Of a stretch of 64,000 bases of DNA, positions 47,307 through 57,955 are shown in pieces. The stretch comes from Tetracladium setigerum (Eukaryota; Ascomycota; Leotiomycetes; Helotiales). The notes under the pieces are model-generated. The model made no database searches. It was not told where the DNA came from and was given only the letters and a program-made list of their open reading frames with translations. How positions within the stretch are numbered: position 1 is the first letter of the stretch; each line of letters opens with the position of its first letter. The stretch is from assembly GCA_031472005.1 (NCBI GenBank), contig PZJY01000010.1, positions 1,922,001-1,986,000 on the forward strand, given 5' to 3'. A program made the position numbers and the translations under genes.

Positions 47307-48233
47307 TCAAGTTGTCGTCGTCCTAACCTTCCAGCCATTCTCTCTCTTTGTACCCTTCGCGGGCCTCTTACTAACCCTCGGCACCGCCACTTGCTCGCCC
47401 TCCCCTCCATCTACCTCCTCGACCTTCCTTTTCCCCCTCTTATTCGGTGTCGGCTCCCTAACCTCACTCATCACTTCCCTCTCCGCCGCCTCGCTCGTCC
47501 CCCTCAACCAAACAATAACGTCATATTTTTTGGGATTCGCCGTGCCCTGATATCCCATGGCCTTGGCCTTATTAACTAAATCAATCCCATCACCAAGCCA
47601 CCATCTCTTCTCTCTCTCACTCTTTAAAACATCCCACGTTGCCAACCATTCAGCTAACACGCGAACAGAGCGTGAGGGCAATTTATTGTGGCTGTCTTTA
47701 AGGAGCTGGTAACTTCGTTGCATCGCAAGAGCGAGTAGATCCGCATGTGCCCATAATAAATATTTACTCTTCTCGTCATCGATCAAACACTGCAATTGCG
47801 GATCCGAAGTACGCAAATTCGTTTCGGGATGGCATATCGCCCCGGATTCACGGATGATAGGGTGGGAAGTTATAGAATCCGAATTGGGCGACGTAGAAGA
47901 GATATTGGAGGGCGTGATGTAGGGAGTGATGTTGTGTTTTGCACAGAGCCATTTTATGATTTTGACACGTCCGTCTTTGCGTGATTCTTTGTTCTGTTTG
48001 CCGTGCCCATGACGTTTGGCTTCCTCGTGGAGAGCGTCAAAGGAGAGTGCCCACCAGGATTTCTCGAGGGGAGTCATAGATGTCGATGCGGATGGGGTTT
48101 GTGGTGTTGATTGAGGTGCTGGTATGTTGGGATTTGCGGCTGTACTTGTGGTTGTGGCGATTGGGGTGGGAGTGTTCCCTCGACTGGATACTTCGAGTAT
48201 CTCTTCGGCGGAGGAATCGTCATGGCGAGACAT
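47307..48233 (-). CDS. Basic hypothetical protein with two SAP-like helices, about 308 aa
   Basis: Single-exon ORF; I prefer the ATG at 48233 (MSRHDDSSAEEI), nine codons inside the longest frame. The N-terminal 60 residues are Ser/Thr/Pro-rich. Two segments have the spacing of SAP-type helix-extended-helix DNA-binding motifs: one around FDALHEEAKRHGHG...RVKIIKWL, one around IDLVNKAKAMGYQG...KYDVIVWL. The C-terminus holds basic clusters (NKRGKRKVEE, SKRPAKGTKRE) that would serve as nuclear localisation signals. A chromatin or DNA-binding role is inference only. It is the gene beside the repetitive precursor, on the same strand. Confidence 0.55.
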   Translation of the reverse strand: MSRHDDSSAEEILEVSSRGNTPTPIATTTSTAANPNIPAPQSTPQTPSASTSMTPLEKSWWALSFDALHEEAKRHGHGKQNKESRKDGRVKIIKWLCAKHNITPYITPSNISSTSPNSDSITSHPIIRESGAICHPETNLRTSDPQLQCLIDDEKSKYLLWAHADLLALAMQRSYQLLKDSHNKLPSRSVRVLAEWLATWDVLKSEREKRWWLGDGIDLVNKAKAMGYQGTANPKKYDVIVWLRGTSEAAEREVMSEVREPTPNKRGKRKVEEVDGGEGEQVAVPRVSKRPAKGTKRENGWKVRTTTT

Positions 48234-48920
48234 TATGGGGTGCCTTTTTGCTGTCCGCACCTTTGAGGAATTATGTCAATTGGTATGCTGGGTTGCTGAT
48301 TTTCGATATGTGAAGCGGTGTGAGCTGTTGGGATTGTTCTGTCGAGTATTGGATTGGTTGTTGAGCGGATGTGAGATGTGACCATGTCACTGGGAATGAA
48401 ATTGAAACGGCAGAATTGAAGCAGAATCGGAGCTCTAGCCAAATGCAGCATATGTTAAGGACGGTGAGTAATCTTGGCATATCCCCAATCTTTCAGCCTC
48501 ACAACCTCACTCCTTCTTACCAAACATCGTCACAACAACAGCATTGACACAATCAGCATACTCTACACTTGCAACAACTGCTCCTCTATCGTGTGTAATT
48601 TCTATATTTCAGTAAAGACGGTCCTTAACTCGAAGCAAACTGATTTTCCAACATTTGATCCACCACTCAATTCTGCCGCAACTCACACGTTCCGGCCATT
48701 TCATTGCTTGCAAACTAACTCCCTGCATTTGCTTCCATTTCCAGGCCAGACTAGGAATATTTCTAATCAATACCACACTGAATCTCTGCGTTGCTGGCAT
48801 CGCGCTGATAAGCACGCAGAATGCCAGTCTCCAAGTCTCGCTTGTAGTAGCACGCGAGCTTTGTTTCTTTTCTGTCAGCCAATTGCAATACAATCCCAAT
48901 TATCTCATGCTAAGTACTTG
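48234..48920. other. Intergenic region, nothing recognised
   Basis: About 690 bases between two minus-strand genes. A 219-codon plus-strand ORF starting inside it is the antisense shadow of the precursor repeats. Confidence 0.45.
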
Positions 48921-49611
48921 TTATTGGAAAAAGAGGGGTCTTTGGTTGCTTACATTTGGAGGAGGAACTCTCTTGTCGGTTTTCGGTGGTTCCGCAGATG
49001 TAAGGAAGTGTTTGTGGCTTCGTCTATCGATGGAGGTGGTCTCCTCGATGGGAGCTACAGATATAAGGAAGTGTTTGTGGCTTCGTCTGTCAATGGAGGC
49101 GGTGTCCTCAATAGGGCCATGGATGTGGAATAGGCGTTTGATCTTGTCAAGAGTATTGGAGTCAACAGTGTTTTCTGCAGCATGGTGACGCTTTCCATAT
49201 GAAGTTGTGGTGTCATCCACGCGGTTTTGAGAGTTATGGTGGCGCTTGACGGTTGTCGTGTCAATTCGAGCGTCAGGACTGTGTCGTCTTTTCTCATGGG
49301 CTGTAGCATCGGATGCCGTCCCAATTCTTAAAACTCGGTGGCTTCGCTTTTCACTTGCTTCATTGGGGGTATGAGAATAAGCATCGGCCTTAGGTTCTCG
49401 TTTATCTGCACACATCTTAGTAGAAGTTTGTGGGATCAACGCATAATCTTTGGGGTATTGTACCGCGCTGTTCGTTGAGAGCAACACGTCGATCATCTCT
49501 GATCTCGATAGGTGGAGAAAGGCGCACGTTCAAGCCTTCGTTGGTGTATATTGGAGTGGCAACAACCATTGTCGCCACAGTCAGAACCAGGGATGGGATT
49601 ATGATTTGCAT
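48921..49611 (-). CDS. Kex2-processed repetitive secreted precursor, candidate RiPP precursor, 210 aa
   Basis: Exons 49611-49464 and 49405-48921 around a 58-nt intron (GTACAA, branch ctactaag, acceptor tgcag); the sum is exactly 211 codons with the stop. The N-terminus is a signal peptide (MQIIIPSLVLTVATMVVATP) and leader. From residue 50 on, dibasic sites recur every 12-21 residues and release peptides such as SHRVLRIGTASDATAHE, HHNSQNRVDDTTTSYG, HHAAENTVDSNTLDKI, LFHIHGPIEDTASID, SHKHFLISVAPIEETTSID and SHKHFLTSAEPPKTD. Signal peptide plus repeats between KR/RR is the layout of fungal Kex2-processed repetitive proteins and of dikaritin RiPP precursors. The divergent UstYa-family gene 775 bp away supports the RiPP reading. 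Unusual: nearly every peptide begins with a His at position 1-3 and the units vary much more than in ustiloxin-type precursors. A structural cell-wall or signalling peptide role remains possible. Confidence 0.72.
49001..49110 (-). repeat. 63-nt direct repeat in the precursor gene
   Basis: The segment taaggaagtgtttgtggctt recurs exactly 63 nt apart (49001 and 49064). It encodes successive 21-residue units beginning SHKHFL and ending in a dibasic pair, evidence of recent in-frame unit duplication. Confidence 0.85.
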
Positions 49612-50386
49612 TTTGAGATGGTCCTTTGAATCTGCTTTTGTTTTTCTGATGTGGCAACTGAGTCCATTCGAGAGATATTTTTTATTTATACCTCCTCGCC
49701 GTCACATCATCTTTCGAGTATCCTGCATTTCTATTTCGTGCACAAGACTCCTCTACCCTTTTTCTACCCTGCTTTCTGACAGATGAGAAATACAAGATGT
49801 CATTTCCCGAACTTGTACAGTGTATCGTACTTCGCTCATTGAGTCCTCGTACCAACATGTCGTATGCACTCTTGCTCCTTACGACCGAGATGTCGCATCA
49901 TATCCGCCTGTTAACAAAAAGCAAAGTTTTTCAAGCAAATCATTCTCACTCTGTCTTAACGTCAGTATCCTCACCCAGCGGTGAGTGATGAGAACATTGT
50001 GGTGATATTAAAGTGTGGCGTTGGCCGTTTTGTGCGATCGTCGCACAGCTCTCAACTCTTTTTGTACTCCACATCCGACCTCACCGCTCTGCACTGCTAG
50101 AAGTTTCGCCGAACGGGAGCTTCCCCATGTGGTGACTCGGCTCCCAAGGGCAGTTGGATGGAAAGATGCATGAAGAGGTTCTAGATCTGGGAGATATGAT
50201 TTTTGACTCGGAGCTTCCGTACCGTATGCCCTTCTCCCATGCGGTTACTTGCCAGCAGAATCGTCATTCCGACTTTCCTTCTTAACTTTCACCTTTGGCT
50301 TTTCTATCCAGGAGACTGCTCAAGTCGATATTTTGGAAACTATGCATTCGATTTACGCAATTAACAAACTGACGTTCTGCTCCTCC
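49612..50386. promoter_or_regulatory. Shared divergent promoter of precursor and UstYa-like gene
   Basis: About 775 bases separate the two start codons. Head-to-head placement suggests joint control; no specific binding site could be assigned. A 63-codon ORF at 49797 is unconvincing. Confidence 0.5.
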
Positions 50387-51519
50387 ATGTCACAGGAAAA
50401 GCCAGAAGACGACGAGGAATCCTCGAAATCCCTACTTCTCAACAACCTTTTTGCCCCAATCACTGAACGGCATTCTCGAATATACAAAATACATGTAGCA
50501 TTCTCGCTATTGCATACCTTGTTTGCTGCACTGTGGATTTCAACTTTCTGGACTTTGAACTTGGCAGCATTTCCAGCCCGTTGTGTGCAGAATGGGGAAG
50601 GGTTGAAAAAACTAGAATTCTGTATGGCTTTCAATTCAGCGTTGAAAGAAATCTATGCTAATTCTAATGTAATCACTAGCGCCAATAGCAGAAGCTATTT
50701 CTTACGAGTCTATCACTTTCAAGATTAGTGGTGGAGGAACACGAGATGACCCTGTCACTCCATACGAAGGACCACCGACCCCAGAGAAAGATATGAAATG
50801 GTACGAATTGATGAATGGTATGTTAACAATAAATTCTGCTCAATCTCAAAACTTTACATTACTGACGACTCACCAAATAGTTGGAATGATCTCCCTAACT
50901 CCAGAAATGAACAAAACATTACCTTTTCCAACGCAACCAGTTTCAGCAACTGACGACACACCTCTGGTTCAATTAGATGTTTTCCACCAGGTAAAGACCA
51001 AGGTATCCCAATTTCAAACATTCGCATACTAACAATTGACTAGCTCCACTGCCTCAATTCAATCCGTCAAATAGTCTACGGCACAAATGAATGGTTCAAT
51101 CCCTCTGACCGCCAAGATCAAATTCATATCGGTATGCAAACCATTTCCCCTTTCCCAACCAACTTCCCACAACTTCAACTAACACGCTCCACGCAGACCA
51201 TTGCATAGACTACCTCCGCCAAGTTTTGATGTGCCACTCTGACGTAACACCCATAACGCACAAACCCCGACCAAAGCCCTACAACCCCGTTTTATCACCT
51301 TGGCGACCAAACTTCGCTGTGACGCATACGTGTAGGAATTTTTGGGCTATTCATGATTGGGCTGCGAGTGGAGGGAGGAATGAGAGTGGGCTTGTTATTG
51401 AGACGTGGCCTGGGACAGATCCGGTCGCTGAGTTGAGAATGAAAACTCCACGTGAGAGGGAGTGGGGAGATGTGAAGGGGACAAGCTATACAGATCTGTC
51501 CTTAGATTCGACCAAATGA
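50387..51519 (+). CDS. UstYa/DUF3328-family protein, 297 aa
   Basis: Five exons: 50387-50621, 50680-50817, 50881-50990, 51044-51131 and 51197-51519, with introns of 53-65 nt; all phases close to 298 codons with the stop. After a short cytosolic head (MSQEKPEDDEES) there is one membrane segment (VAFSLLHTLFAALWISTFW, about residues 43-65), then a lumenal domain. Both family motifs are present: HQLHC (H160, H163, C164) and DHCIDYLRQ (H192, C193) followed by MCHSD. UstYa-family proteins in ustiloxin, asperipin and related pathways are oxidases acting on precursor peptides, in macrocyclisation or side-chain oxidation, and sit in the secretory pathway. The divergent repetitive precursor is the obvious candidate substrate. 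DUF3328 proteins also occur outside RiPP clusters, so the pairing, not the family alone, supports the role. Confidence 0.85.
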
Positions 51520-53031
51520 GTACATGAAGCAACAATCAAAGAGAACAGAATTAAAGTTTGACTGTTAGCCGAAAACTCAAGACAGGTTCGATATTTCTTC
51601 CCCCAACCACCTCTCCACTCCTCAATCTCACATTAGTCTCAAAACATTTTCAAACCCGACTCTCAAATGATTGTTTGCTTACTTACTATTTGTTTCCGCT
51701 ACTCAGCTACCACACCCATCAAACATGACCGTTCCATATCCTTTCCCTAACGGATATGTGCAGAAACAGACAACATCACGCTGGGTACAAAAGTCACAAA
51801 CACCAGGCACGTGTTTTAAAATGTAAGCAGCGGTGTGAGATCTGTACTCCCTTACCTATAAATACACAAAGTCTCGTACATTATCCTATCCAAATAAAGA
51901 ATGGTGGTATGTTTGCGAATACGTTTGCGGAAGTAAATTCAGGTGTCATGTGGTGGAAGTGGATACTTGCATGGCTTTAGCTGTCGGATCGGGTGGTCGG
52001 CTTTTGAAAATGGGTTGAGGTTGTGTTTTTAATGTTGTGGTATGGAGTAGAGAGGTTTGTATCGGATGATCATAGGGTTTGATACGGGTTTTGCTGGATA
52101 GTGGAATGGGGTGGCTGGACTGGGTGGTTGTGATTTGGATCATTTAGGTTGTGTTGTCTTTACGAACCTATCAGATCGGACTGTCTGTCTCCAAGTCACC
52201 GGAATACAAGGAGCCGTATGTTTGATCCCTTGAAATGGTTTAACAGTGATACTAGTCTTGACTTCGTAAAAGTAGAGGTTCAACTCGAGGCCACTTTTCT
52301 GCTACACATCGGATGTGAGTGAGACTTGTAATGTCTTCGTCCGTTGAGTTATGCCGGGTACTGAATGCTCATGACTAGAAATCAAGGTAACAGATTGTAT
52401 GTGCCGAAGTCTAGTGTCTGTAGATTTCTTTCCAGAATTCGTCATATAACACCAACGACACATCTCTTATCCTCGCCTTCAATTTCACTCCCGACAGTTT
52501 TAATGCTTTTTATGTTACATGGGAGTACCATACGCATTGTTTGCATACATGGACGAAGCTGACGAGATATCCTGAAAAGGCGGGTTGAGGGCGATATATT
52601 AGTATGGGAAGAGTATAGCCATATGAGGCATTGTTCGGATTTGCTCATCGAAGGGCGGAAGGCTGGAAGGTAGAGGACATTAGGAAGTGGAGTAGGGAGT
52701 TTGTGGTGTAGTTTCTCTTGTGTTGGTGGGCTTAAGTTGGTGTTGGGTGGTTGGCGATATGATGTCTTGTTGCTTCTGATCGCTGTTCATGAAGACTTCC
52801 TTGTGTGTGAGTGTAATTGGATTGGAGATCATGCTAGTGAATGTGGGATTTGTCAACGGATTGTGTTTCCGCCCACAATTAGAAATAAAGGTAAAGAGGT
52901 CCAAGCAAGAAGTTATATATATATATGGAGCTATGCGTATCCTTCTTTGCCTGTCTCAACGGGAGCATGCAGCGCAAGGTATGAACGGCTGAAAAATGAT
53001 AAAAATATATATACAGTGTCCCACTCCCACT
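51520..53031. other. Intergenic region, nothing recognised
   Basis: About 1.5 kb. Short ORFs on both strands have no domain, signal or splice support. I looked specifically for further RiPP tailoring genes (tyrosinase-like, P450, methyltransferase, transporter) and saw none here. Confidence 0.5.
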
Positions 53032-54144
53032 TCAGGCCAATGGAAGCACCTTAATCACATGCCTGTCTCCGACATCATCGTAATGTAACTTCACCTCAAC
53101 CTCGCCATTCTTCTTCTTGCCCATTTCTAGCACAACAGGTCTTCCACCATATGCTGTGCTCAACCCGGTATCTATCAAAATGACGTGGCCGTTGCATCGA
53201 ACAACTGCATGCTCAAAAGATGGAGTATGGCCCATAACCAAGAAATCTGCCTTCAACTCCTTCATCACTTTCGAAGCCTCCTCGCAGGCCTGGTCTTCAG
53301 GAAGTGTCGCGTACCCACGATACCACATGGGGCCGTTATTGCTCCAAAAGAGATCTTCGGCATGAGACCAATTGACTCTCCCTCGGCGACCCCGCAAGAG
53401 CTTCTCCATGAAACCAATCCCAACAGAATCATTGAAGCCAAGCGAATGCTCATAGTTAAGTCCAGCATGCATGAAATGCGCTTTCATCGTCGGATCGAGA
53501 TAAGTAACACCGTAATCTACCATCCAGTCCGACCCAATTGAGCCGTTGATAGAAAAGGCTTCCATCCTCGTTTTTTCATGGGGAGGAGGGAACGAAGCCA
53601 AGTCGCCTGGATCAACATAGCGCCAATCATGCATGGCATTCATGAATTCGTGGTTTCTACCCCATTTTTAGTATATGAAACAAGACCCATGATTGCGGGG
53701 TGCATACCCCACAGCTTGACGACCTTTCCTCCTTGCGCCGCGGCCTGCTCGGTGAGCTTTCTCATCCATCTATACAATTTTTGTGTATCAGGACCTCTGT
53801 CGACAACATCTCCTGTTTGGACCTGAATATCTTAGCTTACTTCTCACTCATATAAGAGGTTTGCCACAGCTTACAAAAGTCGCCTTCCCAGCCGCCCAAT
53901 CGCCATTCTCATCGACTACGCCAGCATGGATCAGAGCAGCGAGTGCTTTGGGATAATCACCATGGATATCGGCCATGGAGAAGAGTGGAGGTATCGATCT
54001 GTCCATGTGCCCCTCTGGAGCCCCCTTCGTGGATGAAACATCGTCGAATCGCAAGGGAATTTGCTGGTATTTGGATGCAACTACCAGCGATACTATGACG
54101 GCCAGAGGCACGATAATTACCGACGGCCAAAACAGACGAGGCAT
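53032..54144 (-). CDS. Shewanella-like (Shelph) PPP-family phosphatase, one frameshift
   Basis: The protein starts with a membrane anchor (MPRLFWPSVIIVPLAVIVSL) and has the full PPP motif set in bacterial-like Shelph form: MADIHGDYPKAL, TGDVVDRGPDTQ, NHEFMNAMHDWRYV, MHAGLNYEHSL and VMGHTPSFEHAV. It should be a metal-dependent phosphatase in the secretory pathway or at a membrane; substrate unknown. Exons are 54144-53875, 53822-53708 and 53656-53032, with introns of 52 and 51 nt. The joined length is one base short of 337 codons. Adding one G in the G-run at the end of exon 2 (plus-strand CCCC, 53707-53710) restores the invariant GNHE. An alternative splice that avoids the extra base would need a poor GTGGGG donor and lose that Gly. 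Confidence 0.8.
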
Positions 54145-56887
54145 GTTTAATCAGCTTCTTTGTTTTTGAAAATGTGATGTCGATGGTTGAGGAGAAGGGA
54201 GAGGGAGTAAGAAGTTTCAAAACACTGTCCTGAACCTTTCCCATGGCACGTGACGCATCCAGGCTCTTGGCAGCCATAAGATATTGTTCCCGACAACTTG
54301 TTTCTTCTCATCTTCCTTCGGGCTAGTTCACGAGATTGAGAATGGTTTCATATTCAAGTGTATTTGGGTAGTAGTGTCACAAACAATCTCACTCTTTACT
54401 TCTCGCTATGGTGGAATTGAAACCTGTGCCAAGAAGATATCTTTGAAGTCAGGACACAACTCGACTTGAAGTTCTGCCAACTCTGTCGAGTTGAACCTTC
54501 TTATAAATAATTTGATTTTTTAAGCTGTGTAGATCGATGTTAACTATATCTTGAACTTGTCTTTTCAGTTCATAAAGTCTCAGTGACCAAAGTCTGGCAC
54601 AATTCAGAACCATGCTGAGGAAAGCAAACTAAATTTATTTCTTAAGCTGGGTAATAACAATAAATGAATTTTTTATTCATCGTTAAATATTTTTTTACTG
54701 ATATATCATAACGCAAGACTGTTTGAAAGTGCCGAAGACAGAACTGTGATTTTTTCTTCATCACGTGATGTGATAGAATCGCTCGACCTGTATTGAACTT
54801 ACTCTCCTCTTCTTTGCAGATATAGTAAAGTTATAAAAATTATATCTCACCATGGATAGATAAGAAGTATTTTCCTATCGTAATGGTTGACCCACGTTGT
54901 ATCAAGCACATCTTACCTGATAGTCACCGAAGTGTTAAATGCCAGAGAGTTGTCTCTCATACTCCAACATCACCCGTGTTTGTGGAGGTGTACATTTGTT
55001 TTGACAGTAGTCGAAACGTATATATATATACTTCCAATATCCGTCTACAACTCTTCACGGCGTCCACAGCCCAATCCAGTCTCGTCGCCGTAAACAATAT
55101 TGACATCTGACAGAATCCTTACTCTACCACCAAAACAAACACCGCCCACTCTCCCACCCTCCATCTCCTCTCCTCTCCTCTCACCGCATAATGAAGAACA
55201 AAAGAGTGATACAATCCCAACTCATTTCTGACAGCTTTACAGAGAAACACACTCACTCTCACGCCACCTTCCCACTCACAACCAAATTTTCCCTCCCACC
55301 TGATCGCCATGACCTTGGTACTCTTTCTTCCCTAATCTCGCCATCTCTATCACTATCTGACAGGCGAGGGAGGTATAAGAATCTGGGAGTTATATTGGAG
55401 GCATTGTTATTGCTTTTCTGGTAGATTGAGGGCTCGTAGTTGGGCAACGCTGTACAGCTGAGCTGTAAGAGGAGAACTTTCTTCGAAGCTCTCGTCTTTT
55501 GAAACACATATCTTTCTAATCTTATACCTTTCGAATCTCTCTTCATTGTAATTCTCTGTCATTCGAATCCTACATCTTGCGGATTACTCCCTTTCGAATC
55601 AACACTGACATAACACAAAAACACACATACTCCTCTACCCATCCACCCATAGCTCAAAGGACCAATGAGGGAACACCAGCTAGCTACCTCTGAATCATAT
55701 CTTCGACCATATTTTCCCATCTCCGTCTCCCTCTCAAAATCACCCTTACCTTCACCAAACCTCAGCACTTCCACCTCTCAAGGATCGGAACTCCCGCTAG
55801 GATATCCTCGCTACGTTCAAGAAAACCTTAGGAGTACCTCACTCAGCCATTCGATTTCCCAATAGTCTTGAACAAAAGCAAGAACAGTACTTAGTATCAT
55901 CTAGTAAGTCAAGATAAGACAAACGCAGTAAATGGGAAACTAGACGTCCAAAGAATGACATGAAACATCATCTCTGATTCTGGACTTCGGGTTTTGGACT
56001 TCATCTACATCTAGACTCTTACTATATGATGCTTGCTTGATTGTATCCCCTCCAAATCCCGAACTGTCGGAAAGAATGTTATGAATAGGGAAGCTCGTAC
56101 TTGGCTCGTACTTGGAACGAGTACGAGCCGGTTGCGAGTACGTACTGCTCGGCCATCACTTGTATATAAACACCACCTTTTCCTCATAGATTGGGCTCCT
56201 TAGACACAACACAATAGAATACACTTGCATTGCCTTGAAACTCAGGTACGCCGCGTATTCAGGTGTTACAGTCTCATCGTGATTACCATCAACTGCAACC
56301 AACACGGACGAACATTTCCGAAAACGGCAAAATTCACTTCAAGAGTTCTCGAGCATAGGAAGTGCTATACCTCTATCCTTTACTATCTGACTAGAACTAG
56401 AAGAATGGTTTTATTTCTATGCGCGGAAAGCTTATAAATCTCTTGCGGTTATTTTTTATTCGGATGTGATTTCCTGCCAAGGCTGTAATGTTCGTCTAAG
56501 ATTTGGAAGGGATAGATCGTTCTCAGATAAATAGTTGTAATATTCATTTTCTGAAGAGATTTAAACTACTTTGTAGCGCATTCACGCCCAAAATTCCACC
56601 ATGGAGACACCTCCCACAGCGCATTTAAAAAATATCGCCAGGCCAATCTGGAGAGCAGGTGTTTCGATCATTCCCAGCAGATCCATTGGGTCCGTAGCAA
56701 TATCTTCGTTGAATGACCCCTTGAGGATTGGTTGTCTCCATCCAAACTGCCTCACCCACCGCAGCGGCAGAATTTTCCATTCGAAATCGAACTCGACTGA
56801 TAAGCCAGTTCTGGGGAAGTTGCTGCCCCGCGATCGTCGCGGATGCTCTTTCGACCCATCGCTTGGGTAAAGTCAGCACCATTTGAT
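54145..56887. other. Long gene-poor region with a promoter-like segment
   Basis: About 2.7 kb without a supported gene. Near 56093-56129 two copies of gctcgtacttg and a perfect 10-bp inverted repeat (ggctcgtact with agtacgagcc, 7-nt loop) stand just before a TATA-like tgtatataaac (about 56161-56171). That would fit a promoter, but no coding frame I trust follows it. An ORF pair at about 56600-56890 on both strands lies beyond the NucB 3' end; its status is open. Confidence 0.45.
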
Positions 56888-57955
56888 TTATGAGCACCGA
56901 TGAACATGGACCTCAGCGATCATGAGTGAAGGAGAAGCTATAGAACAAGGAATTAGGCATGCGAAAATGTACTCACTCGTATCCCAGCGGCGCCTTGCCC
57001 TTGCCAATTTTGTTCTGTGGTGTAGGTATTGTCTGGGGCACATTGTGACCCGTGATGATCGTACATTGGTGCACCTGAACAGTTTTGTTATCAAATGAGC
57101 AGATATGTACCATATACTTGCAATGGCCAATGAATAATAAATCTGTAGTGGGCTGACCTACAATATGTTTGAGAACCTCTGCCTCCTTCAACCCAGCTAT
57201 TGAGCAATTGTGTCAGCCCTAAACTTGTCTGAATGATATCGCAACTCTTGAGAGGAACATGCTAGCCCATAGTTTGAACTGTAGTTTTATGCATCCAACT
57301 CACCTTGCAAGCGGAAATTCATCACACGAAAGCCTGACTGGCCTTCGAATATCTTGCCACACAGGTGGCTGCACAGTAAAATCTAACTCCCGGTCTGCCA
57401 ACCAGTTGATACTGGTCACCCCATTATCAGTAGCCATTCTTAGCGAAACACCTATTCGATTGCCGTCATGCTTCCAGGTATTAGGCTGGTTCAACTCAGG
57501 ACATCGATTACGTCCGACCCCTCGATTGATCCATCCAGTACCCGTGCCTCTGGGACAACTGATTCGACGGCGCCGTTCACCTCTCTCACCACTTCCATCG
57601 TAGTGATACCAGTAAGTAGTTCCTACGACTCTACCAGCCCGAATAGCGGTTTGGCATAGAGCAGGGACATGATTGCAGTTGTACACAAGCGTTGGTTCCC
57701 ATTCGGGAGCGAAAAAGTTAACTGGCGTCGGTTCTTGGTATTAGTGCGGTCACTTCAACATGGCGTTACTAGGAATGCAAAAGAAAATAGGGATAGACCA
57801 TTGTATGTAACTGCTGGAGCAGACGCGCTTGGAGACGCAGTAAAAGTTGCGGCCAATAGGCCATTAGGGTTATACGTTGGAAATGTAGGTCCCTCCCATT
57901 GGCCGTGGACAGATGCCCATATGCCCCCTAGGGCCAGAAAAGATAAAAGTCTCAT
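56888..57955 (-). CDS. Secreted NucA/NucB-type deoxyribonuclease, about 243 aa
   Basis: Five exons: 57955-57799, 57721-57304, 57196-57162, 57074-56977 and 56911-56888, with introns of 65-107 nt; phases close to 244 codons with the stop. A signal peptide (MRLLSFLALGGIWASVHGQ) leads into a Cys-containing domain. Its core CDEFPLA (residues 185-191) followed by WVEGGRGSQTYC is the hallmark of the NucA/NucB nuclease family, best known from secreted Bacillus DNases and widespread in fungi. Expected activity is endonucleolytic cleavage of extracellular DNA. Likely catalytic residues are the Asp-Glu of that motif. The 8-codon last exon is the least certain part; if wrong, the C-terminus changes by a few residues only. 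Confidence 0.75.

Noticed and set aside
48474..49133. 219-codon plus-strand ORF with apparent internal repeat
   Set aside because: Its repeats are the antisense of the precursor's 63-nt units; the minus-strand frame has a signal peptide, dibasic spacing and a clean intron.
48921..51519. Full ustiloxin-type cluster
   Set aside because: No tyrosinase-like, P450, methyltransferase, peptidase or transporter genes were found around the pair, so only a minimal two-gene core is claimed.
56601..56897. ORFs of about 90 codons on both strands downstream of the nuclease gene
   Set aside because: I tried to join the minus-strand frame to the nuclease as a last exon; the phase that closes best ends at 56888 instead, and neither ORF shows a domain.
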